This document shows positions 1-10,622 of a DNA stretch of 64,000 nt, in pieces. Location: assembly GCF_016097555.1 (NCBI RefSeq), contig NC_054702.1:68820195-68884194 (forward strand), given 5' to 3'. The stretch is from Gigantopelta aegis (taxonomy: Eukaryota > Mollusca > Gastropoda > Neomphalida > Peltospiridae). Within the stretch, counting starts at the first letter, position 1; every line of letters starts with the position of its first letter. The translations under genes were made by a program, and so were the position numbers. The notes beneath the pieces are model-generated. The model had not been told where the DNA came from, did not search any database, and was given only the letters and a program-made list of their open reading frames with translations.

Positions 1-164
1 ACTATCTGTAAAATGAGACTTCCAGGATATGAGATGGATAAGGATTTCGCGGCAGCTCCAGTATCCTGTTTCGCTGGTGTCTGTTGGCTGCATAAATTGA
101 GTGAAAGTTGTTTGTTCAGTTAGGTGTGTTCGCTGGTTATCCGACACCCATTATCCTCGTGTAA

Positions 165-900
165 TATGGCCGCATTTGCAAATGGCAATATATATTCCCC
201 GTCCGTTTGTTCCATATACAGCGAGTCGTAATATATAATGAATGAAAGCCTATTAAAATGAAATATGAGGCATACAGACTTGTTAACTTATACATCATAT
301 CGTGTTTTTCAATTATACCAAAGCACACCTTACAAGGGGAAAAGGGTCAGGGTGGGTAGGAGGGTGACTTTCTAACATTACAAACTAGTTGTGTAATATT
401 CCAAGCCCATGTTCAAGATGTAATATGGGACGATTATGGAAATGAAATATTAACTAAGCAAACGCAATGTGTGTGGGGTTTTTGTTGTTGTTGTTGTGGG
501 GTGTTGTTTTTTTTTTTTGGGGGGGGGGGGGTTAGCACATGACAAGCTAGATAAGAAGGCAGTTGGATTTTTTACACTAAAAATGACAACTCATTATACT
601 GGCCCTTGTTTCTTCGATTTGTAATGAATCGTAATATATAATAAAGAAACAGTATTAAAATGAAACATCAGCCTGTAATATGAGAACACGCGAGACAATG
701 GTGGAGGTATTTTTGACATGGCAAATGGCAATATAACGTATCAATCTCTTGTTTCGTGTATACTGAGTCGCAATATATAATGAGTGAAGCTTATTAAAAT
801 GAAATATTAGCCTTACAGTGTTGTTAATTAATGCACCATATTGTCTGTTTTCTAGCATACGACGGCAGACTAAAGAAGAGGGGATGAGGTGGGGTCTTGA
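165..900. repeat. Three local copies of a 110-180 bp repeat
   Basis: 165-345, 605-715 and 722-900 share GTAATATATAATGAATGAA-like and CTATTAAAATGAAATAT words. A mono-G run (520-531) lies between. I see no gene in 1-3636. 920-985 carries a SINE-like GTTTAACGACACCCCACCAC piece, and 1632-1660 a family 2 head fragment. Confidence 0.6.
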
Positions 901-2555
901 CATTTTTAATTTGAATGAATGAATGGATGTTTAACGACACCCCACCACGAACAATACATCGGCTATCGGGTGCCAAACTATGGATTCTTAATTTAATCAA
1001 CTTGATAATATTATATTTATCTTGAAAAGAAAGAAAAAAAGAAGGGGAAAAAAAAGAATTTTTTTTTATTTGTAACATCCCAGCTCATTCCAAAGTATTC
1101 AGCATTTTAATGTCATTAGATAGAGATTGCAAGCATCCATATTTAATAACGAGGAATGCTTGTTTGACAAGCACATTTTAAACGATGGCTATTAGGTTTC
1201 TAACATACAATAATTGCAATATTTTGTCTAGAGATCGAGAGAGGAAACCTATGTAGGCCACTCTTACTGGTGATAAATACTTTATGAACATATATAGTAA
1301 TCATTCTCCCAGACAGGATATTCGACAAGTTGTAGAACACTGATTGGAAGGGAAGAAACCCGACACAACCCTAGCGGGCATTCTATCTTTGAGCTACAGT
1401 CCACTTCACTAAAATCGTTAATATTGACTAGAGGTGAAAAACGATCCGATTCGATACACCCAGTGGAATCGATCCCGCGACTTCTTGTGTATCTTGCTTC
1501 ATGATCCAAACTAAATTTATAATTGTCTACTAAAATGTCACTTGACGTGTTTGAGTCGTAGAATCTATTTGAAACATTGTTGACTGTTTCAAACTAGACC
1601 TACTCCGTTACCCGTCGGTTATCCTAGACCTCATGACCGGCTTCGGTGGTGTCGTGGTTAAGCCATCGGGACCCCGACCTCAAGAATGAGGTCTTTTGCG
1701 TTATTATTTTTTTTAAAAGTTAGATTGATAGGTGGCAACGCAATTCAATAAACATGTATATTCAGTTTCTGTGTGAAACTGTCATGCGATATGCACTTAA
1801 AACGTGACACGGACTACTTGAAAACGAAGCAGATATTAAATTACGGAGAGTGTGTAATTTCAGAATGTAAACCGACAGGGTTCACACGAGTGTTGCCATA
1901 GCTGTTGATGAATTCTGGTCCGGATACTGTCTTGTAGGTCACAGATGATCACTTGTGCCAAGGACACGTGTGCGGTACTATACCAATTCAAATCCCACAG
2001 GCGACCATGTTAACGTTTGTGTTTAAAAAGACTATATGCAATATATCAACCAAACTATGACCCATAAATATCAGTACTACAACCCCTACCTCAAAGTATT
2101 AACTGCAGAAAATTGTACCTTTCATGGCTCATTTTCGGTATAACCAGATGTTTTTACAACACCCCTAGTTTCGCACAATATTTTAGTACTTGTTTTCACA
2201 TGTACCCCATACATGTTCCAAGCACAAGGCTGCTTGACACAGTGGTACTAGATGAATTAAAATTTTATACATTTTTAGCCCAGATGAAACTATTTTTTTT
2301 TACAACCAACGCACTCACATTTATAACCAATCACAGGACTTGTGGTGTTAACTTCTCTATCGAAAGTTCGGTGCACCTCGAACTTCGACCCAGCCGGAAA
2401 TTAATTGGTATAGTGCTACCTGCGTGTGATATCACAGGCTTCTCCAGCCAGAAAATATAAATAGTATTAAACACGAAAATATGCTTCAGCGTTATCGGTT
2501 ATTGCTGCTGTGTCTGATGAATACTGACACAATACAATATCTCATGGGTAGATTC

Positions 2556-2735
2556 GGTGGGACGTAGCCCAGTCTGCTGTGCAGTCGGTCCAGGATCAGT
2601 CCCAGTCGATGAGCCTTTTTGGCAATTTCTTGTTGCAAACAGTGCTCCACAACTGGTGTAGCAAAAGCTGTGGAATGTACTGTCTTGTCTGTGGGATGGT
2701 ACATATAAAATACCTCTTGCTGCGACAGAGAGTTT
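2556..2735 (+). repeat. SINE, 3'-truncated copy
   Basis: tRNA-like head GGGACGTAGCCCAGT...GGATCAGTCCC, followed by the family 1 body up to CCTCTTGCTGC. Confidence 0.75.
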
Positions 2736-3254
2736 AATTAAAATTTGTTGACTGCGTCGTTACGGTAAAGCGTTTCTGTTTTCCTTTTTTCATGGGTAAA
2801 TCATTGGGATCATTAAGTACATTGTCATTATTTTCAGCAGCAGCAGCAGCAGCACAATGATCATCATCATCATCATCATCATCATCATAACAGCATCATT
2901 ATCTCATGGTCGTATTTAGCGGGTAGAGGCAGATACACCTCAGAAATACGAACAAAATCGCCTTTTTAAATTTTAGTTTACAAGTTCCCTTTTTGTTTAG
3001 CTGGAAAAGATCTTGCATAATGTTGCCATGATTGCGTTTACAGCCCCTCTCCCCAGTTATTTTTGGCTTTACAGCTTTATCATCAATAAACTTTGTTATC
3101 ACCATCATGATCGACATCGTCACCAGCCATGTTAATACTGGTAAGGACCATCATCAATTCCTCTACAACATCGGATTTCTTATCGGTATCGTCGTCGCAC
3201 CGGTCATTACCACTATCATTTGACATAAATCATCACCATTCATACCATATTCAT

Positions 3255-3445
3255 TTCATTTCAATTTATTTTCATGCTTATATTCAATTAAGGTTCAAGC
3301 ACGCTGTTCTGGGCACACACCTCAGCTATTTGGGCTGTGTGTCCAGGACAGTGGGTTAGTTGTTTGTGAGAGAGAAGTCGGTGTAGTGGTCTTACACTTA
3401 CCCATTGTGGTGTATTCGCTAAGCCTCAAAACAATTCGAATCAAG
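3255..3445 (-). repeat. SINE family 2 copy
   Basis: Shares GGTTCAAGCACGCTGT, CAGGACAGTGGGTTAGT and GAGAGAAGTCGGTGTAGTGG with the copies at 24585, 45822 and 56150. Confidence 0.75.
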
Positions 3446-3636
3446 CAGAAGCTTCTTTCAAAAGTGTTGTAGTACTAGCTAGAGACATCAACAAGTTTTT
3501 TCTCCCATTATTTAAAATATTAATTTAATATATATATATATTAATATATACATATATATAGTCATGGATTTGACTGTTTTATTTCAGGAAGTATAAAATG
3601 ATATGGACCGATCTTTATGTTTTGATTTTGTTTTAG

Positions 3637-3711
3637 GCTTGAATGGTGAGACAGCACTAGCAGCCAAACATCGAAATTTGGTGTCTCTCATCAACAAACG
3701 AGATGCCCAAG
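3637..3711 (+). CDS. SOBP: Putative internal exon of SOBP
   Basis: The segment is preceded by a T-rich tract ending in TTTTAG and followed by GTGTGT, so it has usable acceptor and donor sites. It is 75 nt long and open in one frame, reading LNGETALAAKHRNLVSLINK then RDAQ. It ends with one spare base (G). The terminal exon at 10623 begins with two spare bases (AT), so the splice gives GAT (Asp) and continues in the SOBP frame as Q-D-L-L-D-S-T-S-P. The encoded stretch would lie just before the first zinc finger, in a region that is poorly conserved between phyla, so I cannot confirm it by similarity. Phase compatibility and splice sites are direct observations. Assignment to SOBP is inference. 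Confidence 0.55.
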
Positions 3712-5542
3712 GTGTGTATATAGTTGTCATATGATACACACGATACAAAAGTCGCTACCTTTTCGGGGGTCTAATTTTAATTTTGGAGGTGTGTTGCCAC
3801 CGATTTAATAACCATAATTAGGGCACCAAGGCAAGTTGGATGGCCACCAAGGCTAAACTGATTGCAAGCATGTTTGGTTACAAACAAATTGTTTCGCCAA
3901 ACCGTCATTTCATTTGCAATTTTTTATTAGTTTTCTTTTCAATTAAGGATTAGAGCTGGTTTATCCTAGTAACACATGTAGCACGTGCTATGGGTCCCGC
4001 GCTTCATGGGGCCCCGCAGTGATGTGTACATTTATTTCCCCCAGGTAATTTTTCCCCTCTCCCCGAAGGCGTTGCAAAATATATATTTTTTGGAATTGGG
4101 CCCCGCTGTTATTTGTGCTACAGGCTCGCAGATCCTTAAACCGGCCCCGTTAAGGATACATATACAACACAGGATGTGCACGGTGGCAAACCAGGTAGGG
4201 CGCCACATAATTTTTCTTGTCATTGGCAGCGTCTGATTTACGGATCTGTTTTGTATATCATTGTAAAATCCAAAATGGTCATCAAGGCCAAGTGACAAGG
4301 TAATTAGACCTGTTGTATTAAATCAGTATTAATTAGAACGTTTATGGAGAATATTCTACAATGAATAACAAACTCTGTAACTCCGGGGTTTTCCCGGGGT
4401 TTTTTCTTTTCTTTTCTTCTGAAAGATGAACTATGTAATATGTAACACTGACGTTTCTCTCATTCCTTTTTTTCCACACTTCGACTTTCTTAAAATGTTA
4501 ATAACTCTCAGACTATAGAGCTACATCTGTTAAACAATATTCTGTTTCAACATCCCACGAGGCCTGCTAGCTAATTCCTAAAAATGTTTTCAAAAACGTG
4601 TTTGGTGACAAACAAGATTGTGTTTCAGCCGCCGCCGCCGCCACTGGACAAATACACATTCCCAGTCGTGGCATTCATTTGGGAGATATTGTGTGTCCAT
4701 AACCTTTAGGCAGCTGTGTCTCGGTATCGTGGAAGCGAGTCTGTCAAAATAGTGTCTGATCATCATGACATAGGTTCTACACAAAGATCAAATTCGGTGT
4801 CAGAACAACACCATGCTACATGTACAACGTGTACGTGCACCTACATGTATACGGTTTGTTAACTTCGTATGGACACAGTACAGAAGAAAAAACCCACCCA
4901 GGTGCATTTCAAGTTCACGGGGTTTTTTTAAGAGTTCAATAACGTTTGTCATTGGTGATATACTGTCCGGTTGGATTCTTATCCAACTAGTTACAAACAC
5001 TCCCCACATGCTGATTTACTCACTGATTGGAAACTTGAGAATACACAGGTTATACGACATTACAGAATCTAAGATGGGAACAACTTTTAGGAAATACTTT
5101 TGTTTTGGTTTGAGTTGTAAATAAATTGGTCACACAATATACGATGATCTTTAACGCCAGAAGCAAACGAATACCAACCAGCAGTTCCGGATCCAGATAG
5201 TGGGTATGGTGGGTATCGTTTTCCAACGGGTTAAGCACCCTAAAACATCTTGACCTACGTGTATTTATTAATTTGAAAGGAAGAAGACCGATCAAAACTA
5301 ATGGCTAAAAGCAAGGCAAGGCAATGCACAGTGTCGCGTCTTAAGCGGAGGTGCATATAAAACGTAATTTAATGTGTACTAAGACAGAAACCTGACTTCA
5401 GTCAGACGGACTTGGGAAGGGTACGATTGAAGTAATTTCGAGCTGGAGGAAGGGTCGGGCATTTACCATACCGTAGAGTTTGCATCATAGTACACCAACA
5501 AAAACAACCCGACTACCTAATGGATTGCCTTCGATATCTCAA

Positions 5543-5856
5543 ATGGGCGGGATTTAGCTCAGTCGGTTGACTGCTCGCTTGAGGTGCTTGCGTCGCAGGA
5601 TCGAACCACCTTGGTGGATCCATTCAACTGATTGTTTTTTTCTCGTTCCAACCGGTGCACCACAACTGGACAAAGGCCGTGGTATGTGCTTTCCTATCTG
5701 TGGGAAAGTGCATATAAAAGATCCCTTGCTGCATTAAAAAAATGTAGCGGGTTTCCTCTGATGACTACGAGTCAGAATTACCAATGTTTGACATCCAATA
5801 GCCGATTATTAATTAATTGATGTACTCCAGTGGTGTCGTTAAACAAAACAAACTTC
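5543..5856 (+). repeat. tRNA-derived SINE (family 1), full length with target duplication
   Basis: The head GGGCGGGATTTAGCTCAGTC contains box A, and GGATCGAACC is box B. The body includes CATATAAAAGATCCCTTGCT, and the end is GTCGTTAAACAAAACAAAC. TTCGATATCT flanks both sides (5529 and 5857), a target duplication typical of LINE-driven insertion. Confidence 0.92.
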
Positions 5857-6124
5857 TTCGATATCTAAAGTCTCTGCTGCAGTCCCATATAGGTAACACA
5901 CTAGTCATTCTGTCTAGAAATACAATTTCTATTCCATCAGAAAAATATTCGACATTATGACATCCAAGTGCTCTTTTTATCAGAGCCAGTGTTCCACAAC
6001 TTGTATAACAAAGGCCGTGGTATGTACTATCCTGTATGTGCGATGTTACATCCCTCCCTGTAAAAAAAACCCTCATGGATGAGCTCATGCAGCAGCACAA
6101 TCAAATCGTCATTCTATATCTGTT

Positions 6125-6378
6125 ACCTTTGCAGTGGTAATGCGCTCGCCTGATGTGCGGTCGGTCTAGGATCGATCCCCGTCTGTGTTTCCATTGGGCT
6201 ATCTCTCGTTCTAGCCAGGGCAGCATGATTGGAATATCAAAGGCCGTGGCATGTGTTATCCTGTCTGTGGAATAGTGCACATAAAAGATCCCTTGCTGCT
6301 AATGGAAAAAATTTAGCGAGTGTCCACTGTAAGACTAAATGTCAGAATTACCAAATGTTTGACATCCAATAGCCAATG
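6125..6378 (+). repeat. tRNA-derived SINE (family 1)
   Basis: Box B-like GGATCGATCCCC, then GTCTGTGGAATAGTGCACAT and the conserved GACATCCAATAGCC tail. It is interrupted at its 3' end by the next SINE. Confidence 0.85.
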
Positions 6379-6694
6379 AAGGAAATATTTTATTTAACAA
6401 CGCACTCAACACATTTTATTTACGGTTATATGGCGTCAGACATATGGTTAGGACCACACAGATATAGAGGAAACCCGCTGTCGCCACTTCATGGGCTACT
6501 CTTTTTCGATTAACAGCAAGGAATCTTTTATATGCACCATCCACAGACAGGATAGTACATACCACGGCCTTTGTTACACCAGTTGTGGAGCATTGGCTAG
6601 AACAAGAAATAGCCCAGTGCGCCCATCGACGGGGATCGATCCTAAACCGACTGTGCATCAAGCGAGCGCTTTACCACTGGGCTACGTCCCGGCT
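6378..6694 (-). repeat. tRNA-derived SINE (family 1 variant), near full length
   Basis: It reads from the tail (GAAGGAAATATTTTATTTAA) to the tRNA-like head (GGGATCGATCC, CTGGGCTACGTCCC), so it is antisense to the window. Confidence 0.9.
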
Positions 6695-7405
6695 CCAATA
6701 ACCGATGGTTATTAAATGAAGTGTATCTTAAACTGGATATTTAAAACGGTCTGCTGTTGTCCCATAGAGGTAACACACTAGTCGATCATTCTGTCTTGAA
6801 ATACTATTTCCATCAGAAAAATAATCGACATCAAGTGCTCTTTTTATGAGTTACACCCCTCCCTGTTCTCCTATGCCCTTAACCCCCTAAAACCACACGC
6901 ATGGATGAGCTCATACAACAGAGTAAAACACTTCCATAATAGTCATTCAGCATCTGTTACATTCGCAAATTTTTAAAATGCTTCTCTCTAGAAAGAAAAA
7001 AATATATATCTACGTCTTTCTGCAGAGATCAGGTAACCGAGCTGTAATGGCGTGTACCAAAAATACAAACCTTTCTACCGTCGGAGAGTCTCGACTTTCG
7101 GTCTCTCATGCCGCCAAGTAATTAAGGAAGAATGTTAGTTTGTAACGGAGCCGTCAATTTGCTCTGAGAGTGATCCGATTCATCCGGCTCACTTGGTGAC
7201 ATTTTCAATATCCAGATCAGATTTCATCAGTTCTTGTCTTTGATGTATCGAGCTGTCTTCCCGGGGGCTTTGATTGATGGGTGTGAATCATGGCTCTCCC
7301 TTATAAATACCTGTATGGATTGCTGAATAATGTGAAACTCGAAATAAGCTGGTTTTTTATATTATTATTTTGGAGTGGGTTTTTTAAAAAGAAAAATACC
7401 TATTG

Positions 7406-7735
7406 TCATTGACTTTTAAAAGTTGTCTGATTATGTTATAAATTGGTTTAGTGAAAATTTTAAATATACTATTAATATGTCGCTTACTTTCGTTGCTTTT
7501 AAAAGTTGTCAGATTATGTTATAAAATGGTTTTGTGAAAGTTTTTAATTTACTATTATAAAGTCGCTTACTTTCGTTACTTTTAAACGTTGTCTGCTTAT
7601 GTCATAAATTGGTTTAGTGAAAGATTTAAATTTATTATTAATATGTCGCTTACTTTCATTACTATTAAAAGTTGTCTGATTATGGTATAAATTGGTTTAA
7701 TGAAATATTTAAATTTACTATTAATATGTCGCTCT
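7406..7735 (+). repeat. Four-unit 84-bp tandem array in the SOBP intron
   Basis: Units start at about 7407, 7491, 7575 and 7658. Each holds TTAAAAGTTGTCTGATTATG-like and AATATGTCGCT-like words, with modest divergence between units. Confidence 0.85.
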
Positions 7736-8835
7736 GATCCTTACCCCCTCCACCCCCACCCCCACACCACACCCCACCTGCGACTATACTAGTGTTTGGA
7801 ATGGTTACAGTTGCAACATTCAGTAATATTTCCAATGGTTATTTCTCACACAGTCTAGCATCTGTGGGTTTCTTCTCTGATTCAGTATGCTGCACACCCT
7901 GTAGCCTCTTATTAGACCATTTGCTTGAGTGTCGATAAAAGGTTTTCTTCTTTTGTTTCGTTTCACTTTCAAAAGTTGAACGTTTTTGTTTGAGTACTGA
8001 TCACTTGCAATTTTGCTCTTGGAGTTTTTTGTCAGTTTGCTTTTGTTTTATTTAGTTTTTTTGACTAAATACAAATTAAAATATTAACAGGTGTTTTTTT
8101 AGGTCATCTTGTAACGTAATTTGAAAGGGTTTGCACTTTTTTAGGATCGGAAAGAGTACATTTTAGTGTATATCCTCTTAAAAGTTGTATTTTAAGTTTG
8201 AAGTACTTTCTAAAGGCTTTTTTAAAAACAGATTTTCAGAAATCGTCTCTTAAAGGTTTTTGTCTTTATTTAGTAAATTTGAAGTCAACCCCAAAGTTGT
8301 TGGCATACACCTGTGTGTAAAATAAAGCAAAAAAGTAAGTCGATCCTTAAAGACCTTTATGATACACAATTTGTATAGATATTCCTCAAAGATTTTTGTT
8401 TTGCCATATACCGTCTAATATGCTTTAATAAGTAGAGGTGTTTTTTTTATAGGTGCTATTAGTTATTATAAGCTGTTATGTAACATATATCCTTTGTCAT
8501 CAAAGCGAAGGTTCTGCGTGTAATTATGTAACCGTAGTTTTAATTCAGCTTTTCGATTAATTCAATATGCCATTTTTCTTGGTACTTTTTGTTCTGAAGA
8601 TCCGCCATCTCAGATTAGCTTTTTAAGTCTCAAATGTCAATCCAAAAGTGTTTGTGTTCGTCTCATTGAAGGTTTGTAAAAAAGGAAAGAAAAGTTTGTT
8701 TAACGTCATTCTAGCACATTGATTAACCAGCGGCCATCATATGTCTACTAACGTATTATTATACTGCACAGGATTAACAATGTTTGTATCATGCATTTTG
8801 GTATTAGTTATCACTTTAAAAAAAAAAAAACTATT

Positions 8836-9224
8836 TTAAAGGGACATTCCCGAGTTTGCTGCATTGTAAGATGATTCCGACTAATAAAATATTTCTACGA
8901 TTAAACTTACACATTAAATATATTTTCTTCTACAGAATACCAGCGTCTGTATATTTAATGTGTTTCTGGTCGTCTTCATATTTGTAAGAAGCCCAAACTG
9001 GATTTTGTCTTCAAATAATTTCGTACGTACGAAAAAATATCTTTTAGGAAATAAAATAAATTTAACCTAGTACAAATATTAGAACGATCAGGAACACGTT
9101 TAATTTACAGCCACTAATATTTTACACAGAAAAATATATTTGATATGTAATTACAATCATTAAAATGTCTCTGTTAGTCGATAACATTTTAAATATTGCA
9201 GCAAACTCAGGAATGTCCCTTTAA
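8836..9224. mobile_element. MITE with TTAA target duplication (piggyBac-like ends)
   Basis: A 381-bp element (8840-9220) begins AGGGACATTCCCGAGTTTGC and ends with the near-perfect inverse, GCAAACTCAGGAATGTCCCT. TTAA is duplicated outside both ends. TTAA duplication is the hallmark of piggyBac-type insertion. No coding capacity. Confidence 0.85.
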
Positions 9225-9484
9225 GAATGCGGGTGGGAGGAGATCAGAGTTGATTATTTAACCTGTTAATCAGAACAAGTTGTTAAATTGGCGCTAGTAT
9301 TCAGATATAAGGAAATGACAAACCTGACAGCTAATGGTTAATAAGAATTACTTAAGACTCTTCTAAAATACACCAGTTTGTACTCACGTCACAAAAACAG
9401 ATTCTAGAAACTGCTTTTAAAATACACGGACTTAGGAACCAGTAGCTTTAAACCCCCAATCACGATTCATGTTTAAAACCCCTC

Positions 9485-9517
9485 CTCCCTCTCTCTCTCT
9501 CACTCACACTCTCTCTC

Positions 9518-9610
<93 letters not shown>

Positions 9611-10030
9611 ACCACTCTCTAAGATTTCAGTAACTTGTTACTATATATTGTTGCGCATTTATTAACAGTTTCAAGCATGATCAGTTACTAACTATAACAG
9701 TGAAATATTTACTCCTGACAAGCTAGGCAGGTTATGTTTCTTTTTCTTGTCACTGATTGGTCAATATGCTGTACGGATTGAATCATGTATGCTTACAATG
9801 ACGTGATAATCGCCCATCAGTGATCTGTTTTAACATTTAGTTTTGCACATCACATAGCAAATTCAGGATCCATTTTCACAAAAAGATAAATAAAGCGTAA
9901 TGAGACATCTCAGTAAGATTATATTTGTGATGAGTCGGTGCATTTGAGAGGCCTGTCGTAGTAGACGTTCAAAGAGAAATTTAAATCGAAATCTTAATGA
10001 ATATTTTTTTTGTATTGATTATCAAGCATG

Positions 10031-10085
<55 letters not shown>

Positions 10086-10515
10086 CAACTGATACAAACA
10101 CATGCATGTGCGCACGCACACACAGTTATCTTCAAGAAGGAAATGTTTTATTTAACGACGCACTCAGCACATTTTATTTACGATTATATGGCGTTGGGCA
10201 TATGGTTAAGGACCACATAGAGGAAACTAGCTGTCGCCATTTCATGGGATACTATTTTCGATTAGCAGCAAGGGATCTTTTATATGCACCATCCCACATA
10301 CAGAATAGTACATACTACGGCCTTTGTTACACCAGTTGTGAGGCACTGGCAGGGACGAGAAATAGCTCAATGGGCCCACCGACAGGGAGCTACATTTATC
10401 TTCAGTTAACAAAACCAATATAATTTTATTATTCATTTACTAAAATCTACAGTATAATTGTATTTAAATATTCCACTTTTCACATTTATTTCATTATTAT
10501 GATATTTAATAAGTC

Positions 10516-10608
<93 letters not shown>

Positions 10609-10610
10609 TT
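9485..10610. repeat. Microsatellites before the SOBP terminal exon
   Basis: (CT)n at 9485-9609, (CA)n at 10036-10080, then (TA)n at 10517-10575 running into (TTTA)n and a T run up to the splice acceptor at 10621-10622. Confidence 0.95.
10136..10392 (-). repeat. SINE in the SOBP intron, head-truncated
   Basis: Family 1 variant on the minus strand; it loses the tRNA-like head after ACCGACAGGG. It lies between a CA and a TA microsatellite, just before the SOBP terminal exon. Confidence 0.85.
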
Positions 10611-10622
10611 TTTTTTTTTTAG

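Larger units (their letters stand above)
5858..6970. repeat. Local duplication carrying SINEs
   Basis: About 200 bp around GGTAACACACTAGTC and CATGGATGAGCTCAT occurs twice (5858-6133 and 6726-6970). Between them lie a plus-strand SINE (6125-6378) and, abutting it, a minus-strand SINE (6378-6694). The first copy also holds a SINE fragment (5975-6045). Confidence 0.75.
3637..10622 (+). other. SOBP: SOBP intron region between the putative and terminal exons, with exon-like 3637-3711 at its left edge
   Basis: About 6.9 kb of non-coding sequence separates the two SOBP exons. It holds several tRNA-derived SINEs (5543-6694 and 10136-10392), a local duplication, a four-unit 84-bp array (7406-7735), a 381-bp TTAA-flanked MITE (8840-9220), and CT, CA and TA microsatellites. 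The stretch 7024-7310 matches no repeat elsewhere in the window and has balanced base composition. I see no further exon with good splice sites. Confidence 0.6.

Noticed and set aside
5543-5620. tRNA-like sequence with box A and box B
   Set aside because: It is the head of a SINE with a target duplication, not a tRNA gene; the same holds for the heads at 6640, 24610 and 63350.
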